Notes: a model not told the origin generated them from the letters alone. Counted from the first letter of the stretch, positions 1-8,938 are shown. The stretch: DNA of 64,000 bases from G965232465 sp965276005 (GCA_965276005.1 OZ254962.1:2604001-2668000); one strand, 5' to 3'. A program made the numbers and translations.

Positions 1-1031
1 ACATGTACGATTGGAGCGTTATCCCCAATATAGTCAAGCGGGGCGACATTGGCTTTGCCGAAGGCTATCGACAGGGCAAATGGAGCACGGATAACTTGGT
101 CGGGTTGCTGACGCTTGGGTTGGTCAATCGCACCGCCCTCGATGCGGTTATCGCCGGTCGCAAGTGGTCACGGACTTTGGCGGCGTTGTCGTATATGCTG
201 AGGGTAAACACGCTCAGAGGCAGCCGTAAAAACATCCACGCCCACTATGATTTAGGCAATAGCTTTTATAAATTGTGGCTCGATAGCACGATGACTTATT
301 CTTCGGCAATGTATAACAACGCAGATGACGATCTAAGCACCGCCCAACGCAACAAATACAATCGCATCGTACAACAAATGGACACCCCATCGGGTAAGGT
401 GTTGGAAATCGGCAGTGGCTGGGGCGGTTTTGCCGAACACGCCTTGCAACAGGGCGATTTCGACATTAAGGGTATCACCCTGTCGACAGAGCAATTGGCA
501 TACAGCCAACAGCGGTTACAGCCGTATAAAACCGCCCATATGGCATTGGAAGACTACCGCTTACAACAGGGTACATTTGACCGCATCGTGTCCATCGAGA
601 TGTTCGAGGCGGTGGGGGAAAAGTTCTGGAGTACCTACTTCCAAAAACTACAATCGCTGTTAAAAAGCAATGGACGGGCGGTGATACAGGTGATTACCAT
701 GAACGATAAGGACTTTCCCCGCTATCGCAAAGGTGGCGACTTTATCCGCAGTTATATTTTTCCCGGCGGTATGTTACCCAGTCCTTCAAAGTTTTCTGAA
801 CACGCTCGTAAAGCCGATTTGCACTGTGAAAATATTTATTGTTTTGGGCAACATTATGCCCGCACTTTACAGACATGGCTGAACAATTTTGACGCCCGCC
901 ATTCACAGATTTTACAGCTGGGATTCGACGAAGGCTTTATGCGGTTGTGGCGGTTTTATTTGGCGGGCTGTATTGCCGGCTTTAAAACCGGGCGTACCGA
1001 TGTGATGCAGGTGGATTTGGTGCATGCGTAA
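1..1031 (+). CDS. cfa: Cyclopropane-fatty-acyl-phospholipid synthase (5' partial)
   Basis: SAM-dependent methyltransferase that acts on acyl chains of membrane phospholipids. The open frame runs off the left edge, so the ATG at base 3 is probably internal. Visible family motifs are HYDLGNSFYKLWLD near residue 81 and the SAM-binding loop VLEIGSGWGGF at about 133-143, followed by the acidic SIEMFEAVG segment. About 342 residues are seen, versus roughly 400 for complete family members. The stop overlaps the next start by 8 bases, so it opens a tight five-gene run (cfa-like, chalcone-isomerase-like, MFS, DUF3833, SDR). From memory, similar sets in Rhodobacter and Vibrio belong to the singlet-oxygen sigma-E/ChrR response; that link is inferred. 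The exact methylated product cannot be told from sequence. Confidence 0.9.
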   Translation, partial: MYDWSVIPNIVKRGDIGFAEGYRQGKWSTDNLVGLLTLGLVNRTALDAVIAGRKWSRTLAALSYMLRVNTLRGSRKNIHAHYDLGNSFYKLWLDSTMTYSSAMYNNADDDLSTAQRNKYNRIVQQMDTPSGKVLEIGSGWGGFAEHALQQGDFDIKGITLSTEQLAYSQQRLQPYKTAHMALEDYRLQQGTFDRIVSIEMFEAVGEKFWSTYFQKLQSLLKSNGRAVIQVITMNDKDFPRYRKGGDFIRSYIFPGGMLPSPSKFSEHARKADLHCENIYCFGQHYARTLQTWLNNFDARHSQILQLGFDEGFMRLWRFYLAGCIAGFKTGRTDVMQVDLVHA

Positions 1032-1545
1032 AGTATCGTTGGGTATAGGTATAGGGCTGTACATATTGGCGGCGATGTCCGCCCATGCCATCGATTTTAT
1101 AAAACCGTTCGTCCCTGAGTATAAACAGGTAGGACAAGGCACTTTCAAAGTTACCGTTATGAAAGTATATGATGCCTTTTTGTACGCCCCTAATGGAGTG
1201 TGGCGGGCGGATAGCCCTTTTGCGTTACAGCTGGTGTATGCCTTAAACCTATCGGGCAACCGTATCGCCGATAGCACCATTACACAAATGCAAAAACAAG
1301 GGGCTACGGATACGCTGCAGCTGGACAATTGGCGTCTGCAAATGGTCGATATATTTCCCGATGTAACAAAAGGTATGTCGCTGACCGGCGTATACACCGC
1401 CACAGGGGCAACCGTATTTTTTCAAGACAACAAACACATCGGCACCATCACAGAGCCTGCATTTGGTAAACGGTTTTTTCATATATGGTTGGGACAAAAT
1501 ACCACCGCCCCCAAGTTACGCAAAAAATTATTGGGAGAGCAGTAA
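1024..1545 (+). CDS. Chalcone-isomerase-like periplasmic protein
   Basis: 173 residues beginning with a cleavable signal peptide (hydrophobic segment ending near MSAHA, about residue 22). The body matches the bacterial chalcone-isomerase-like fold: a predicted beta-rich domain with FKVTVMKVYDAFLYAP and later FFHIWLGQNT. No flavonoid chemistry is implied; bacterial members have unknown function and probably bind lipids or fatty acids. It overlaps the cfa-like gene by 8 bases and ends directly before the MFS start at 1546, so translation is probably coupled. The neighbours suggest a role in handling modified membrane lipids. Confidence 0.75.
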   Translation: MRKVSLGIGIGLYILAAMSAHAIDFIKPFVPEYKQVGQGTFKVTVMKVYDAFLYAPNGVWRADSPFALQLVYALNLSGNRIADSTITQMQKQGATDTLQLDNWRLQMVDIFPDVTKGMSLTGVYTATGATVFFQDNKHIGTITEPAFGKRFFHIWLGQNTTAPKLRKKLLGEQ

Positions 1546-2838
1546 ATGTACCCATTGCCCCGAAAATCGTTGTTATACTATGGATTTATGGCGTTGCCGT
1601 TGGCGTTTGCCGGCGTGCCTTTATATATGCACATGCCCACATTTTACAGCGGCACATTTGCAATCGACATAGGCATTTTGGGGGTTGTGCTGTTGTCTAT
1701 CCGCATGTTTGACGCCGTCCAAGACCCGTTTATCGGTTACATATGCGACAAACACTATCGCCACCGCTTGGCAATTATGATGGGCGGTATTGTCGCATTG
1801 GTGTTGGGCTTGGGCGGGTTGTCTGCGGGTCCCATAGCCCCCATATCGGCGATTGTATGGTTTGCGGTGTGTATGATTTTGGCAACCACAGGGTTTAGTA
1901 TTGCCAGTGTAAACTTAAACACCATCGGCGGGCTGTGGCAGACGCAACAAGCAGAGTATACTCGTATTTCCGCATGGCGGGAGGCATTTGGCTTGTTGGG
2001 GCTTATCCTAGCGTCCATATTACCAACCGTGTTACAACGCTATTTTGTCATTAACACCGCCTTTGTTGTCAGCTTTATCGCCTTTGTTGGCTTGGTAGCG
2101 TGGGCGGTTGTGTGGTTTGTGCGACTAATGGGTACCTTATCACATCCTCCCCGCCCTATGTCGCAAACGGTGCAGCTACGGCATATTTTACGGATTTTTG
2201 ACCGCAGCAATCGGGTATTTTTTACTATTTGTTTGTTGTCTTATATATCCGCCAGCTTACCGGCGGTATTGGTGTTATTGTTTATCGAGTACCATTTAAA
2301 TGCCGTTGCCTTTGCGGGGGTGTTTTTGTTGCTGTATTTTGTGGCTGGGGCGGCGTTTATGGGGGCTTGGATAAAAATATCGCAAAGGTATGGGGCGGTA
2401 GCCACTTGGCAATACGCTATGATACTGTCTGTGGTTACCTTTTTTAGTGCGGTGTTTTTGCAGCCCGGCGATGTGGTATTTTACGGGCTTGTTTGTATTG
2501 CATCGGGGGTGGCATTGGGGGCGGATATAGCGTTGCCGCCGGCTATTATTGCCCATCGCATAAACCGCAGCAACAGCCAATCGCAGGCAACCCAGTATTA
2601 TGCGGTATTGGCATTTTTATCAAAAATGGCACTGGCGATAGCGGCAGGGGTGGGATTCGTTATGCTGGACGCAACAGGTTTTCGTGCCAATACACCACTT
2701 GCGGATAGCACCGCTGTGGTGTTATTGGCGTTATATGCCGCTATTCCTTGCGGTATCCGTATTGTGGCGGTGATTGCCATATGGATTTTTAAAAAACAGG
2801 AGACATACTATGACGCATATAGGGAAAAACATGTGTAA
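1546..2838 (+). CDS. MFS transporter, GPH-like
   Basis: 430 residues with about twelve hydrophobic segments. The DAVQDPFIGYICDKH stretch after the second segment is the conserved loop of the glycoside-pentoside-hexuronide (melibiose-type) branch of the major facilitator superfamily. It starts immediately after the previous stop and extends past the start of the next gene. In similar lipid/photooxidative-stress clusters an MFS protein of this type sits beside a cfa-like gene and a DUF3833 gene. The substrate is unknown; sugar transport should not be assumed from the family name. Confidence 0.8.
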   Translation: MYPLPRKSLLYYGFMALPLAFAGVPLYMHMPTFYSGTFAIDIGILGVVLLSIRMFDAVQDPFIGYICDKHYRHRLAIMMGGIVALVLGLGGLSAGPIAPISAIVWFAVCMILATTGFSIASVNLNTIGGLWQTQQAEYTRISAWREAFGLLGLILASILPTVLQRYFVINTAFVVSFIAFVGLVAWAVVWFVRLMGTLSHPPRPMSQTVQLRHILRIFDRSNRVFFTICLLSYISASLPAVLVLLFIEYHLNAVAFAGVFLLLYFVAGAAFMGAWIKISQRYGAVATWQYAMILSVVTFFSAVFLQPGDVVFYGLVCIASGVALGADIALPPAIIAHRINRSNSQSQATQYYAVLAFLSKMALAIAAGVGFVMLDATGFRANTPLADSTAVVLLALYAAIPCGIRIVAVIAIWIFKKQETYYDAYREKHV

Positions 2839-3388
2839 GATTCGTTGTAACATTTTGAAAGGACTAAGCATTATGGGTATACTGACATTTTTAACCGGGT
2901 GTTTTGGCGGTGATGATTTAAACAATTACACCAATGCACAACCCAAATTCGACTTGCAACACTATTTTAGTGGCAACATCAAAGCGTGGGGCATCGTGCA
3001 AGACTATACGGGCAAGGTAACCCGCCGTTTTGATGTGGACTTGGTAGGCACTTGGGACGGCAACACGGGGGTGTTGGATGAAGTGTTCGAGTACTATGAT
3101 GGGGAGACGCAAAACCGCATTTGGACAATTACCAAGATCGACGACAGCACCTATACCGGTACCGCTGGCGATATTGTTGGCACTGCTACGGGTAAAGTGT
3201 CCGGCAACGCTATGCAATGGGCGTATCAAATGGATTTACAAGTGGGGGATAAAACCTATCGCATTACTTTTGACGACTGGATGTTTTTGATGAACGATGG
3301 GGTATTGGTTAATCGCTCGTACTTGAAAAAATTCGGCTTTACCGTTGGCGAATTGACGCTGTTTATGCAAAAACAGGACAGCCCATAA
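2810..3388 (+). CDS. DUF3833-type lipoprotein
   Basis: 192 residues. A hydrophobic N-terminus ends in the lipobox LTGC (Cys about residue 31), so the mature protein is probably a lipid-anchored envelope protein. The rest (NIKAWGIVQDYTGKVTRRF, a DWMFLMNDGVLVNRS segment) fits the DUF3833 family. I chose the ATG at 2810 because AGGAG lies 8 bases upstream; an in-frame ATG at 2831 is also possible. The gene overlaps the end of the MFS gene by 29 bases and its stop shares one base with the next start (TAATG). DUF3833 proteins recur with cfa, chalcone-isomerase-like and SDR genes; their molecular role is unknown. Confidence 0.75.
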   Translation: MTHIGKNMCKIRCNILKGLSIMGILTFLTGCFGGDDLNNYTNAQPKFDLQHYFSGNIKAWGIVQDYTGKVTRRFDVDLVGTWDGNTGVLDEVFEYYDGETQNRIWTITKIDDSTYTGTAGDIVGTATGKVSGNAMQWAYQMDLQVGDKTYRITFDDWMFLMNDGVLVNRSYLKKFGFTVGELTLFMQKQDSP

Positions 3389-4131
3389 TGTACACAGGTA
3401 AAAACATCTGGATACTAGGTGCCAGCAGTGGCATCGGGCGGGCACTAGCGGTGGCTTTGTCGCAGCAAGGGGCACACTTGGTGTTGTCCGCCCGCTCTGA
3501 ATCCGCATTACACGATGTGAATGCAGAACTAGGCGGGGGGCATCATGTGGTGGTTTGCGATGTGGGCGATTTGCCATCGGTCGCCACCGCTGCCGCTATG
3601 GTGCAGAATGTATTTGACACTGTCGATAGCGTGGTGCTGTTATCTGCCCTGTACAGCCCCACCAGTTGCGATAGTTTGCACATTGCCGAAATGGAAAAAA
3701 TGGTACAGGTGAATGTTATGGGGGCGTTTTATGTGGTACATGCGGTGCTGCCTATTTTGCAGCAACAAAAGCACGGGCAACTGGCACTATGTGCTAGTGT
3801 TGCCGGATTTAGGGGGTTGCCCAACGGGCAACCGTACAGTGCCACCAAAGCGGCGATAATCAATTTGGCAGAATCGCTAAAATCAGAAAATCCCCAGTTG
3901 GACATTAAGCTGATAAATCCCGGCTTTGTCCGCACCCCGTTAACCGATAAAAACAGGTTTAAAATGCCGATGATAATATCCCCCGAACGGGCGGCAAAAC
4001 ACCTTGCTAGCGGTCTGCAAACAAAGCATTTTGAAATTCATTTTCCCAAGAGATTTACCCGCCTGATGAAATGTATAAGCCGCTTGCCGTATGGGCTATA
4101 TTTTAAAATAACTGCCAGAATAAAGGGGTAA
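3388..4131 (+). CDS. Short-chain dehydrogenase/reductase
   Basis: 247-residue classical SDR. The NAD(P) loop GASSGIGRA is at residues 10-18, followed by catalytic Ser in CASVAG and the YSATK (YxxxK) motif near 150. Its start overlaps the DUF3833 stop by one base, marking it as the last gene of the first operon. The substrate is unknown; the neighbours suggest a lipid-related oxidoreduction. No obvious terminator follows immediately; the next 480 bases are non-coding. Confidence 0.85.
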   Translation: MYTGKNIWILGASSGIGRALAVALSQQGAHLVLSARSESALHDVNAELGGGHHVVVCDVGDLPSVATAAAMVQNVFDTVDSVVLLSALYSPTSCDSLHIAEMEKMVQVNVMGAFYVVHAVLPILQQQKHGQLALCASVAGFRGLPNGQPYSATKAAIINLAESLKSENPQLDIKLINPGFVRTPLTDKNRFKMPMIISPERAAKHLASGLQTKHFEIHFPKRFTRLMKCISRLPYGLYFKITARIKG

Positions 4132-4206
4132 ATACAGTGTATGCTGGTATACCCTATATTTCGTCAATTTATATGTATACCATTGACGATTTTATCGCTG
4201 ATGTTG

Positions 4207-4254
4207 TTGGCGTTGTGTTAGTTTCATTGGCGTTTTATTGGTGTCATTAGCGTA
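4207..4254. repeat. 20-base imperfect direct repeat, 2.4 copies
   Basis: Units starting at 4207, 4227 and 4247 begin TTGGCGTT, TTGGCGTT and TTAGCGTA. The first two units match at about 16 of 20 positions. The 20-base period is about two helical turns, which could suit a repeated protein site, but this may be chance. Confidence 0.3.
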
Positions 4255-4265
4255 ATACCTAAAAA

Positions 4266-4305
4266 ACGCCAACCGTATGACTTCGTAAAATGCTACGGTT
4301 GGCGT
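4266..4305 (-). terminator. Probable rho-independent terminator (minus strand)
   Basis: Perfect 12-base arms ACGCCAACCGTA (4266-4277) and TACGGTTGGCGT (4294-4305) enclose a 16-base loop. Read on the minus strand the stem is followed by TTTTT, so it could end transcripts of the LacI gene about 350 bases upstream in that direction. Confidence 0.5.
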
Positions 4306-4538
4306 GTAAAACAGTATATGGGTGCTATTTGGGGTCGTCAATTATAAGAATAAAGGCATTCATGTAAAAGATAGTACATTTTGCGGAAAAATGCACCACA
4401 GCGGGATTTTATCTAGTATATTGGTAGTGTAGCAATTAGGACTTGCTACAATTTCTCTCTGAAAATCGTTCCTATTGGATATGTTTTGTTTATGTGTTCC
4501 AATGTAGGCATTATATATCATACTAATAAAAACTCAAT

Positions 4539-4565
4539 CCCCCCAAAATCGGGGGGTATTTTTTT
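4539..4565 (+). terminator. C6/G6 hairpin with T-run
   Basis: CCCCCC (4539-4544), short loop, GGGGGG (4551-4556), then TATTTTTTTG on the plus strand. It has the form of an intrinsic terminator for rightward transcription, yet no gene directly precedes it. It also lies just past the end of the leftward LacI gene. Confidence 0.5.
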
Positions 4566-4617
4566 GCGGGTATATATTGTTGTTTGCCTGTGTATGTTAC
4601 CCCCATATATTATACCC

Positions 4618-5631
4618 CTATATATCAAGAGTCGTCCCCCTATGCACGGGGACAATTTTTTGACGAATGGTAACATATGGAGTGTCTTTGTCTTGTAGCC
4701 TTTGGGTTAAGGTGTGTACCACTTGCTGCATTTGCCACGCCACATCCTGTTTGATGGTCGACAATCGATACGCATGCCAGCTGGCTTGTTCAATATCGTC
4801 AAAACCGACAATTTGTATGTGTTGGGGGATTTTGACGCCTTGTTTTTTTAATCCATCGTATATACCCAGTGCTAATAAATCTGTGGGGACAAACACACCG
4901 TGTAAGGGGGTGTGTTTGATAAACCGTGCCATTTCGGCGGCGATGTCAAAGCCCATTATATATTGAGAGGTGCGGGCGTAAAAACAGTGTACCGTTACAC
5001 GGTGGCGGTGGCATATATTTTTGAATGCTTCGATTCTGCCGCATATGGAATAGGAGTGCTCTTGTACTTCGATAACCGCTAAATGGTGTTGAGATGTGGG
5101 ATTTAACATGTCAAATGCGGTCTGCCCACATGTGTTAAAATCCAGTTCGATACGGTCTACGCCCTGTTTTTCATAGGAGCGATTGATAAAAATGACCGGA
5201 ATGTTAAATTGGTGGCACTTGTCGACAACATGCACTGGCGGTGTGTCCGAAGTTACAATAAACCCAGATACTCGATAGCCGAATAAATCCGAAAACATGT
5301 GTTGGCACTTGGGGCTGTCCGTATTTAAGATAATCGGGCGAAACCCCGCATTGAGGAGGTATTCGGTCAATATAGATAGCTGCTTCGAACGATACGGCGT
5401 GTGCAGACGATTGGCAAGCACACAGACAAAATGCGAGTGGTGGTTTTTTAAATCACGGGCAAGATAATTGACTTGGTACCCCAGTTCTTGAGCGGCGGCG
5501 ATAACTTTTTTACGGGTCTTTTCGGAAATGTTTGCCCCCGGTGTAAATGCCCGGGACACTGCCGATCGAGAGACGCCGGCGTGCTTGGCTACATCAAAAG
5601 ATGTGATTTTATGGGTGTTGTTTTTCGACAT
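4618..5631 (-). CDS. LacI-family transcriptional regulator
   Basis: 337 residues. The N-terminal helix-turn-helix (TSFDVAKHAGVSRSAVSRAF, about residues 9-28) and hinge (ELGYQVNYLAR) are typical of LacI/GalR repressors, followed by a periplasmic-binding-protein-like sensor domain with the ending IVGFDDIEQASW. I chose the ATG at 5631; a longer frame from TTG at 5652 exists but starts with a less likely codon. It is transcribed divergently from the tctCBA transporter, so it most likely controls that operon by sensing the transported acid or a product. The effector cannot be deduced. Confidence 0.85.
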   Translation of the reverse strand: MSKNNTHKITSFDVAKHAGVSRSAVSRAFTPGANISEKTRKKVIAAAQELGYQVNYLARDLKNHHSHFVCVLANRLHTPYRSKQLSILTEYLLNAGFRPIILNTDSPKCQHMFSDLFGYRVSGFIVTSDTPPVHVVDKCHQFNIPVIFINRSYEKQGVDRIELDFNTCGQTAFDMLNPTSQHHLAVIEVQEHSYSICGRIEAFKNICHRHRVTVHCFYARTSQYIMGFDIAAEMARFIKHTPLHGVFVPTDLLALGIYDGLKKQGVKIPQHIQIVGFDDIEQASWHAYRLSTIKQDVAWQMQQVVHTLTQRLQDKDTPYVTIRQKIVPVHRGTTLDI

Positions 5632-5749
5632 AGTTCTTACATATTTTCTCAACGGGTATGCTTTAAAATTGGGCTTGACAATATCATACCATATATAGAA
5701 TATCCATATAAAAATATGTATATATATAACAACATACTTTTTGTTGCCA

Positions 5750-5785
5750 TTGACATACTAAATAAATCTTGCTATACAGGTATAA
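5750..5785 (+). promoter_or_regulatory. Promoter and possible LacI operator for tctCBA
   Basis: TTGACA at 5750-5755 and TATACA at 5774-5779 are separated by 18 bases, a good sigma-70-type arrangement. A near-palindrome TATAC-AG-GTATA (5774-5785) overlaps the -10 element, a natural position for repression by the divergent LacI-family protein. Operator identity is inferred from position and symmetry only. Confidence 0.5.
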
Positions 5786-5827
5786 ACCGTGTTAAAAAGC
5801 AACCAAAATTCTATGAGGAGAAAAAGT

Positions 5828-6811
5828 ATGAGAGCTTTAAAAACTGTGATAAAATGTCTGGCAACTGTTACTGTGGCGTTTGCTACGGGTATGGGGGCGT
5901 ATGCGGGTCCCAAACAGGTTGTCGATAAAATCCATTTCTTGATTCCCGGCGGTGCTGGTGGGGGGTGGGACGGTACCGCTCGTGGTACCGGCGAAGCGTT
6001 GACCAAATCCGGCTTGGTGGGGTCTGCTTCCTATGAAAATATGTCCGGTGGCGGTGGCGGTAAAGCCATTGGCTACTTGATTGAAAACGCCAAATCCAAT
6101 TATGGTACGCTGATGGTTAATTCGACGCCGATTGTCATTCGCTCGCTAACCGGGGTATTTCCCCAAAACTTTCGTGATTTAACTTTGGTTGCGGGCACTA
6201 TTGGCGATTATGCCGCATTGGTTGTCGACAAAGACAGTCCCTTAAATTCTATGGCGGACTTAGTGCGGGCGTATGAGAACGACCCACGGGGTACGGCAAT
6301 CGGTGGTGGCTCTGTGCCCGGCGGTATGGATCACTTGGTTGCGGCAATGGTGATGGAGGCGGCAGGGCATGACGCCACCAGAGTAAAATACATCGCTTAC
6401 GATGCGGGGGGTAAGGCTATGGCGGCGTTGCTGTCGGGGGAAATTAAAGCCCTGTCCACAGGTTTTTCCGAAGCCGTAGAAATGGCAAAAGCCGGCGAGG
6501 TGAAAATTCTTGGCGTAACAGCGGACAAGCCGATCGCCGGATTCGAACAATACCCAACCATGAAAGCACAAGGTCTGAACACCAGCTTTGTCAATTGGCG
6601 TGGGTTTTTTGCTGCCCCGGGTCTGCCTACAGATACTTTGCGAGCGTATCAAGCCGCATTGACCAAAATGTACGACACCCCCGAATGGGAAGCGGTGCGG
6701 GCAAGAAACGGCTGGGTAAATATCCACAATTCGGGCTATGATTTTCGGGTGTTCCTAGAAAATCAAGAAAAAGTTATTAGCGACCTGATGAAAAAACTAG
6801 GGTTTTTGTAA
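5828..6811 (+). CDS. tctC: TTT transporter substrate-binding protein, TctC/Bug family
   Basis: 327 residues: signal peptide (hydrophobic stretch ending GAYAG near residue 24), then a Bug-type receptor domain with IHFLIPGGAGGGWDGTAR, the conserved ligand-site loop of this family. It captures a carboxylate in the periplasm and feeds TctB/TctA. The ATG at 5828 follows GAGGAG at ideal spacing, so the longer upstream frame is rejected. It is the first gene of tctC-tctB-tctA; the hairpin after it may raise its level over the membrane subunits. Substrate unknown: Bug proteins bind citrate, other dicarboxylates, aromatic acids and nicotinate, among others. Confidence 0.92.
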   Translation: MRALKTVIKCLATVTVAFATGMGAYAGPKQVVDKIHFLIPGGAGGGWDGTARGTGEALTKSGLVGSASYENMSGGGGGKAIGYLIENAKSNYGTLMVNSTPIVIRSLTGVFPQNFRDLTLVAGTIGDYAALVVDKDSPLNSMADLVRAYENDPRGTAIGGGSVPGGMDHLVAAMVMEAAGHDATRVKYIAYDAGGKAMAALLSGEIKALSTGFSEAVEMAKAGEVKILGVTADKPIAGFEQYPTMKAQGLNTSFVNWRGFFAAPGLPTDTLRAYQAALTKMYDTPEWEAVRARNGWVNIHNSGYDFRVFLENQEKVISDLMKKLGFL

Positions 6812-6829
6812 ATCTGTGCTAAATACAAC

Positions 6830-6853
6830 ATGGCGGGGGCGTTTTCCCGCCAT
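6830..6853 (+). other. Intercistronic hairpin tctC-tctB
   Basis: Perfect 8-base arms ATGGCGGG (6830-6837) and CCCGCCAT (6846-6853) with an 8-base loop. No T-run follows, so it is more likely an mRNA-stabilising or attenuating structure that lets the binding protein be made in excess than a full terminator. Confidence 0.5.
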
Positions 6854-6875
6854 TTGCGGTATGGGGATCTAAAAA

Positions 6876-7370
6876 ATGACTTGGAAACTGGATCGTTGGA
6901 TTGCTTTGATTATCCTGATGGTGTGTATTGTTTATGGGTATACGGCATTTTTTACTATGGACGACAGCTTGCCACCATTTATGCGGTTTAATCCCATTTG
7001 GCCTTCCACATTTCCCAAACTGTTATCGATACTCGGTATTATATGTGCGTTGGTGATTGTCTTGGGGTTGGAACGAGACCCCACCGATGCCAAACATGCG
7101 GATATTGATTATCGGCGATTGGGCGATTATAAATTGGGGCAAGCGGTCGGGCTGCTGGTGTTGATGGTGGTGTATGCGTTTGCGTTGCGACCGCTGGGCT
7201 TTATCGGTGCCACTGTTGGTTTTTTGATACTGGGCAGTGCGGTGCTAGGTGAACGCACTGTGTATATTATGGTGCCAACGGCGGTGGTTGCCACTGGGGC
7301 GGTGTGGTACTTGGTCGATAGGGTGTTGGGTATTTATTTATCGCCATTGCCCACAGTATTTGGGGGGTGA
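6876..7370 (+). CDS. tctB: TTT transporter small membrane subunit TctB
   Basis: 164 residues with four predicted membrane segments, starting MTWKLDRWIALIILMVC and having the conserved central RPLGFIGATVGFLILGS helix of TctB. It is the small integral subunit of the Na+- or H+-coupled tripartite tricarboxylate transporter. The stop lies one base before the tctA start, so the two membrane subunits are translationally coupled. Confidence 0.9.
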   Translation: MTWKLDRWIALIILMVCIVYGYTAFFTMDDSLPPFMRFNPIWPSTFPKLLSILGIICALVIVLGLERDPTDAKHADIDYRRLGDYKLGQAVGLLVLMVVYAFALRPLGFIGATVGFLILGSAVLGERTVYIMVPTAVVATGAVWYLVDRVLGIYLSPLPTVFGG

Positions 7371-7371
7371 T

Positions 7372-8856
7372 ATGCTTGAAGGTGTTTTGATTGGCTTAGA
7401 GACGGCTTTTTCTTTGAACAATTTGCTGATGGTTATTGGCGGGGTGTTGATTGGCACTTTTATTGGTATGTTGCCGGGGTTAGGTCCTATGTCGATTATT
7501 GCTATTATGATACCGATTGCCATTTCTATGGGCAATCCGTCTGGGGCGTTAATTTTGCTGGCAGGGGTGTATTATGGGGCGATTTTTGGCGGGTCGACTT
7601 CGTCTATTTTGATCAATGCCCCCGGGGTGGCATCGACGGTGGCGACTTCGTTCGATGGCTACCCCCTTGCCCGTCAAGGTAAAGCCGGAAAAGCCCTAAC
7701 CGTTGCGGCGATTGCCTCGTTTGCGGGCGGTACGATTGGGGCGGTGTTATTGATGATTTTTGCCCCGGCTCTTGCCAGCGTGGCGTTGTTGTTTCATTCG
7801 GCGGAGTACTTTGCCCTGATGGTGGTGGGGCTGTCGGCGATTGCCACTTTTGCCGGCAGTGGACAAGTCGCCAAAGCGTTGTTAATGACTGTACTAGGTT
7901 TGATTATGGCAACTGTTGGCGAGGGGGCGTTGTTTAACATGCCCCGATTTACTATGGGATTGATGGATTTACAATCGGGATTTGGTTTTGTGACTTTGGC
8001 AATGGCGATGTTTGCCCTGCCAGAAGCGTTGTATTTGGTATTGGATCCGAAGCGATCTGATACGGAAAAAAGCCAGCAACAGATTAAGCAACTTCGCATC
8101 ACCAAACAAGAGGCAAAAGATATTGCCCCGGTTATTGGCAGACAATCGATTCAAGGCTTTCTTATTGGCGTGTTACCGGGGGCAGGGGCGACCATTGCGT
8201 CGTTTTTGGGCTATGCGGTGGAACGCAACATTGCATCGCCAGCGGAAAAGCAAAAGTTTGGCAAAGGATCGGTAAAAGGACTTGCCGCCCCCGAGTCTGC
8301 CAACAATGCGGCGTGTACGGGGTCGTTTGTACCGCTGTTGACATTGGGGATTCCCGGATCGGGTACCACTGCTATTTTACTGGGGGCGTTAATTGCCTTG
8401 AATGTCAGTCCGGGTCCCCGCTTAATGGTCGATCAGCCGGATATTTTCTGGGCGGTGATAGTATCGATGTATATTGGCAATGTGGTGTTGTTGATTTTAA
8501 ATTTACCGCTTATTCCCTATATTGCTAAGGTGCTTGCGGTTCCCAGAAATTATATGATACCGTTTATTTTGTTCTTTACCCTGATGGGGGCGTATATTGG
8601 GCAAAATAACACTACGGAGTTGTTGATTCTCATTGGCTTGGGGGTGTGTGCTACCGTGTTGCGGTTTGCCAATTATCCGTTGGCACCGCTGTTGATAGGC
8701 TTTATTTTGGGATCGATGCTGGAGGACAATTTTTCCCGATCGATGCAGTTATATGACGGTATCGGTTTCTTGTGGCATCGCCCGATGACTATGGGGTTGC
8801 TGCTGTTATCGGTGCTGTTGGTATTTTTGCCCGTTTTGCGGCGGCGATACAAGTAA
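7372..8856 (+). CDS. tctA: TTT transporter large membrane subunit TctA
   Basis: 494 residues with about eleven or twelve membrane segments. Both TctA signature loops are clear: GTFIGMLPGLGPMSI near residue 28 and VLPGAGATIASFLGY near residue 270, plus GGSTSSILINAPG. The start at 7372 immediately follows the tctB stop. It forms the transport channel fed by TctC. The operon appears to end here; the next gene begins after an 82-base gap with its own control element. Confidence 0.93.
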   Translation: MLEGVLIGLETAFSLNNLLMVIGGVLIGTFIGMLPGLGPMSIIAIMIPIAISMGNPSGALILLAGVYYGAIFGGSTSSILINAPGVASTVATSFDGYPLARQGKAGKALTVAAIASFAGGTIGAVLLMIFAPALASVALLFHSAEYFALMVVGLSAIATFAGSGQVAKALLMTVLGLIMATVGEGALFNMPRFTMGLMDLQSGFGFVTLAMAMFALPEALYLVLDPKRSDTEKSQQQIKQLRITKQEAKDIAPVIGRQSIQGFLIGVLPGAGATIASFLGYAVERNIASPAEKQKFGKGSVKGLAAPESANNAACTGSFVPLLTLGIPGSGTTAILLGALIALNVSPGPRLMVDQPDIFWAVIVSMYIGNVVLLILNLPLIPYIAKVLAVPRNYMIPFILFFTLMGAYIGQNNTTELLILIGLGVCATVLRFANYPLAPLLIGFILGSMLEDNFSRSMQLYDGIGFLWHRPMTMGLLLLSVLLVFLPVLRRRYK

Positions 8857-8877
8857 CACTTTATACACACTGTTTTT

Positions 8878-8911
8878 TCTTGACTTGTGTAGTTTTGTTA
8901 TATTAACACAG
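8878..8911 (+). promoter_or_regulatory. Shared control element, copy 1 (before the SDR)
   Basis: The run from TTCTTGACTT (8878) through TGTAGTTTTGTTATATTAAC to 8911 is almost identical to 9856-9889 upstream of the ABC binding protein. It contains TTGACT and a TGTAGT half-site followed after 8 bases by ATTA(A)CA. The repetition suggests a common promoter/operator, plausibly bound by the RpiR-family regulator encoded at 17753. Confidence 0.55.
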
Positions 8912-8938
8912 ATATATAAATATAGAGCGGAGAAAACC

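Larger units (their letters stand above)
4132..4617. other. Non-coding gap with repeats and two hairpins
   Basis: No convincing gene lies between the SDR and the convergent LacI gene. The gap holds an imperfect 20-base direct repeat at 4207-4246 (third partial copy to about 4254), a 12-bp perfect inverted repeat at 4266-4305, a 7-bp hairpin GTAGCAA/TTGCTAC at 4429-4449, and a C6/G6 hairpin followed by a T-run at 4539-4563. A short transcript ending at the last hairpin is possible but not shown. Confidence 0.5.
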
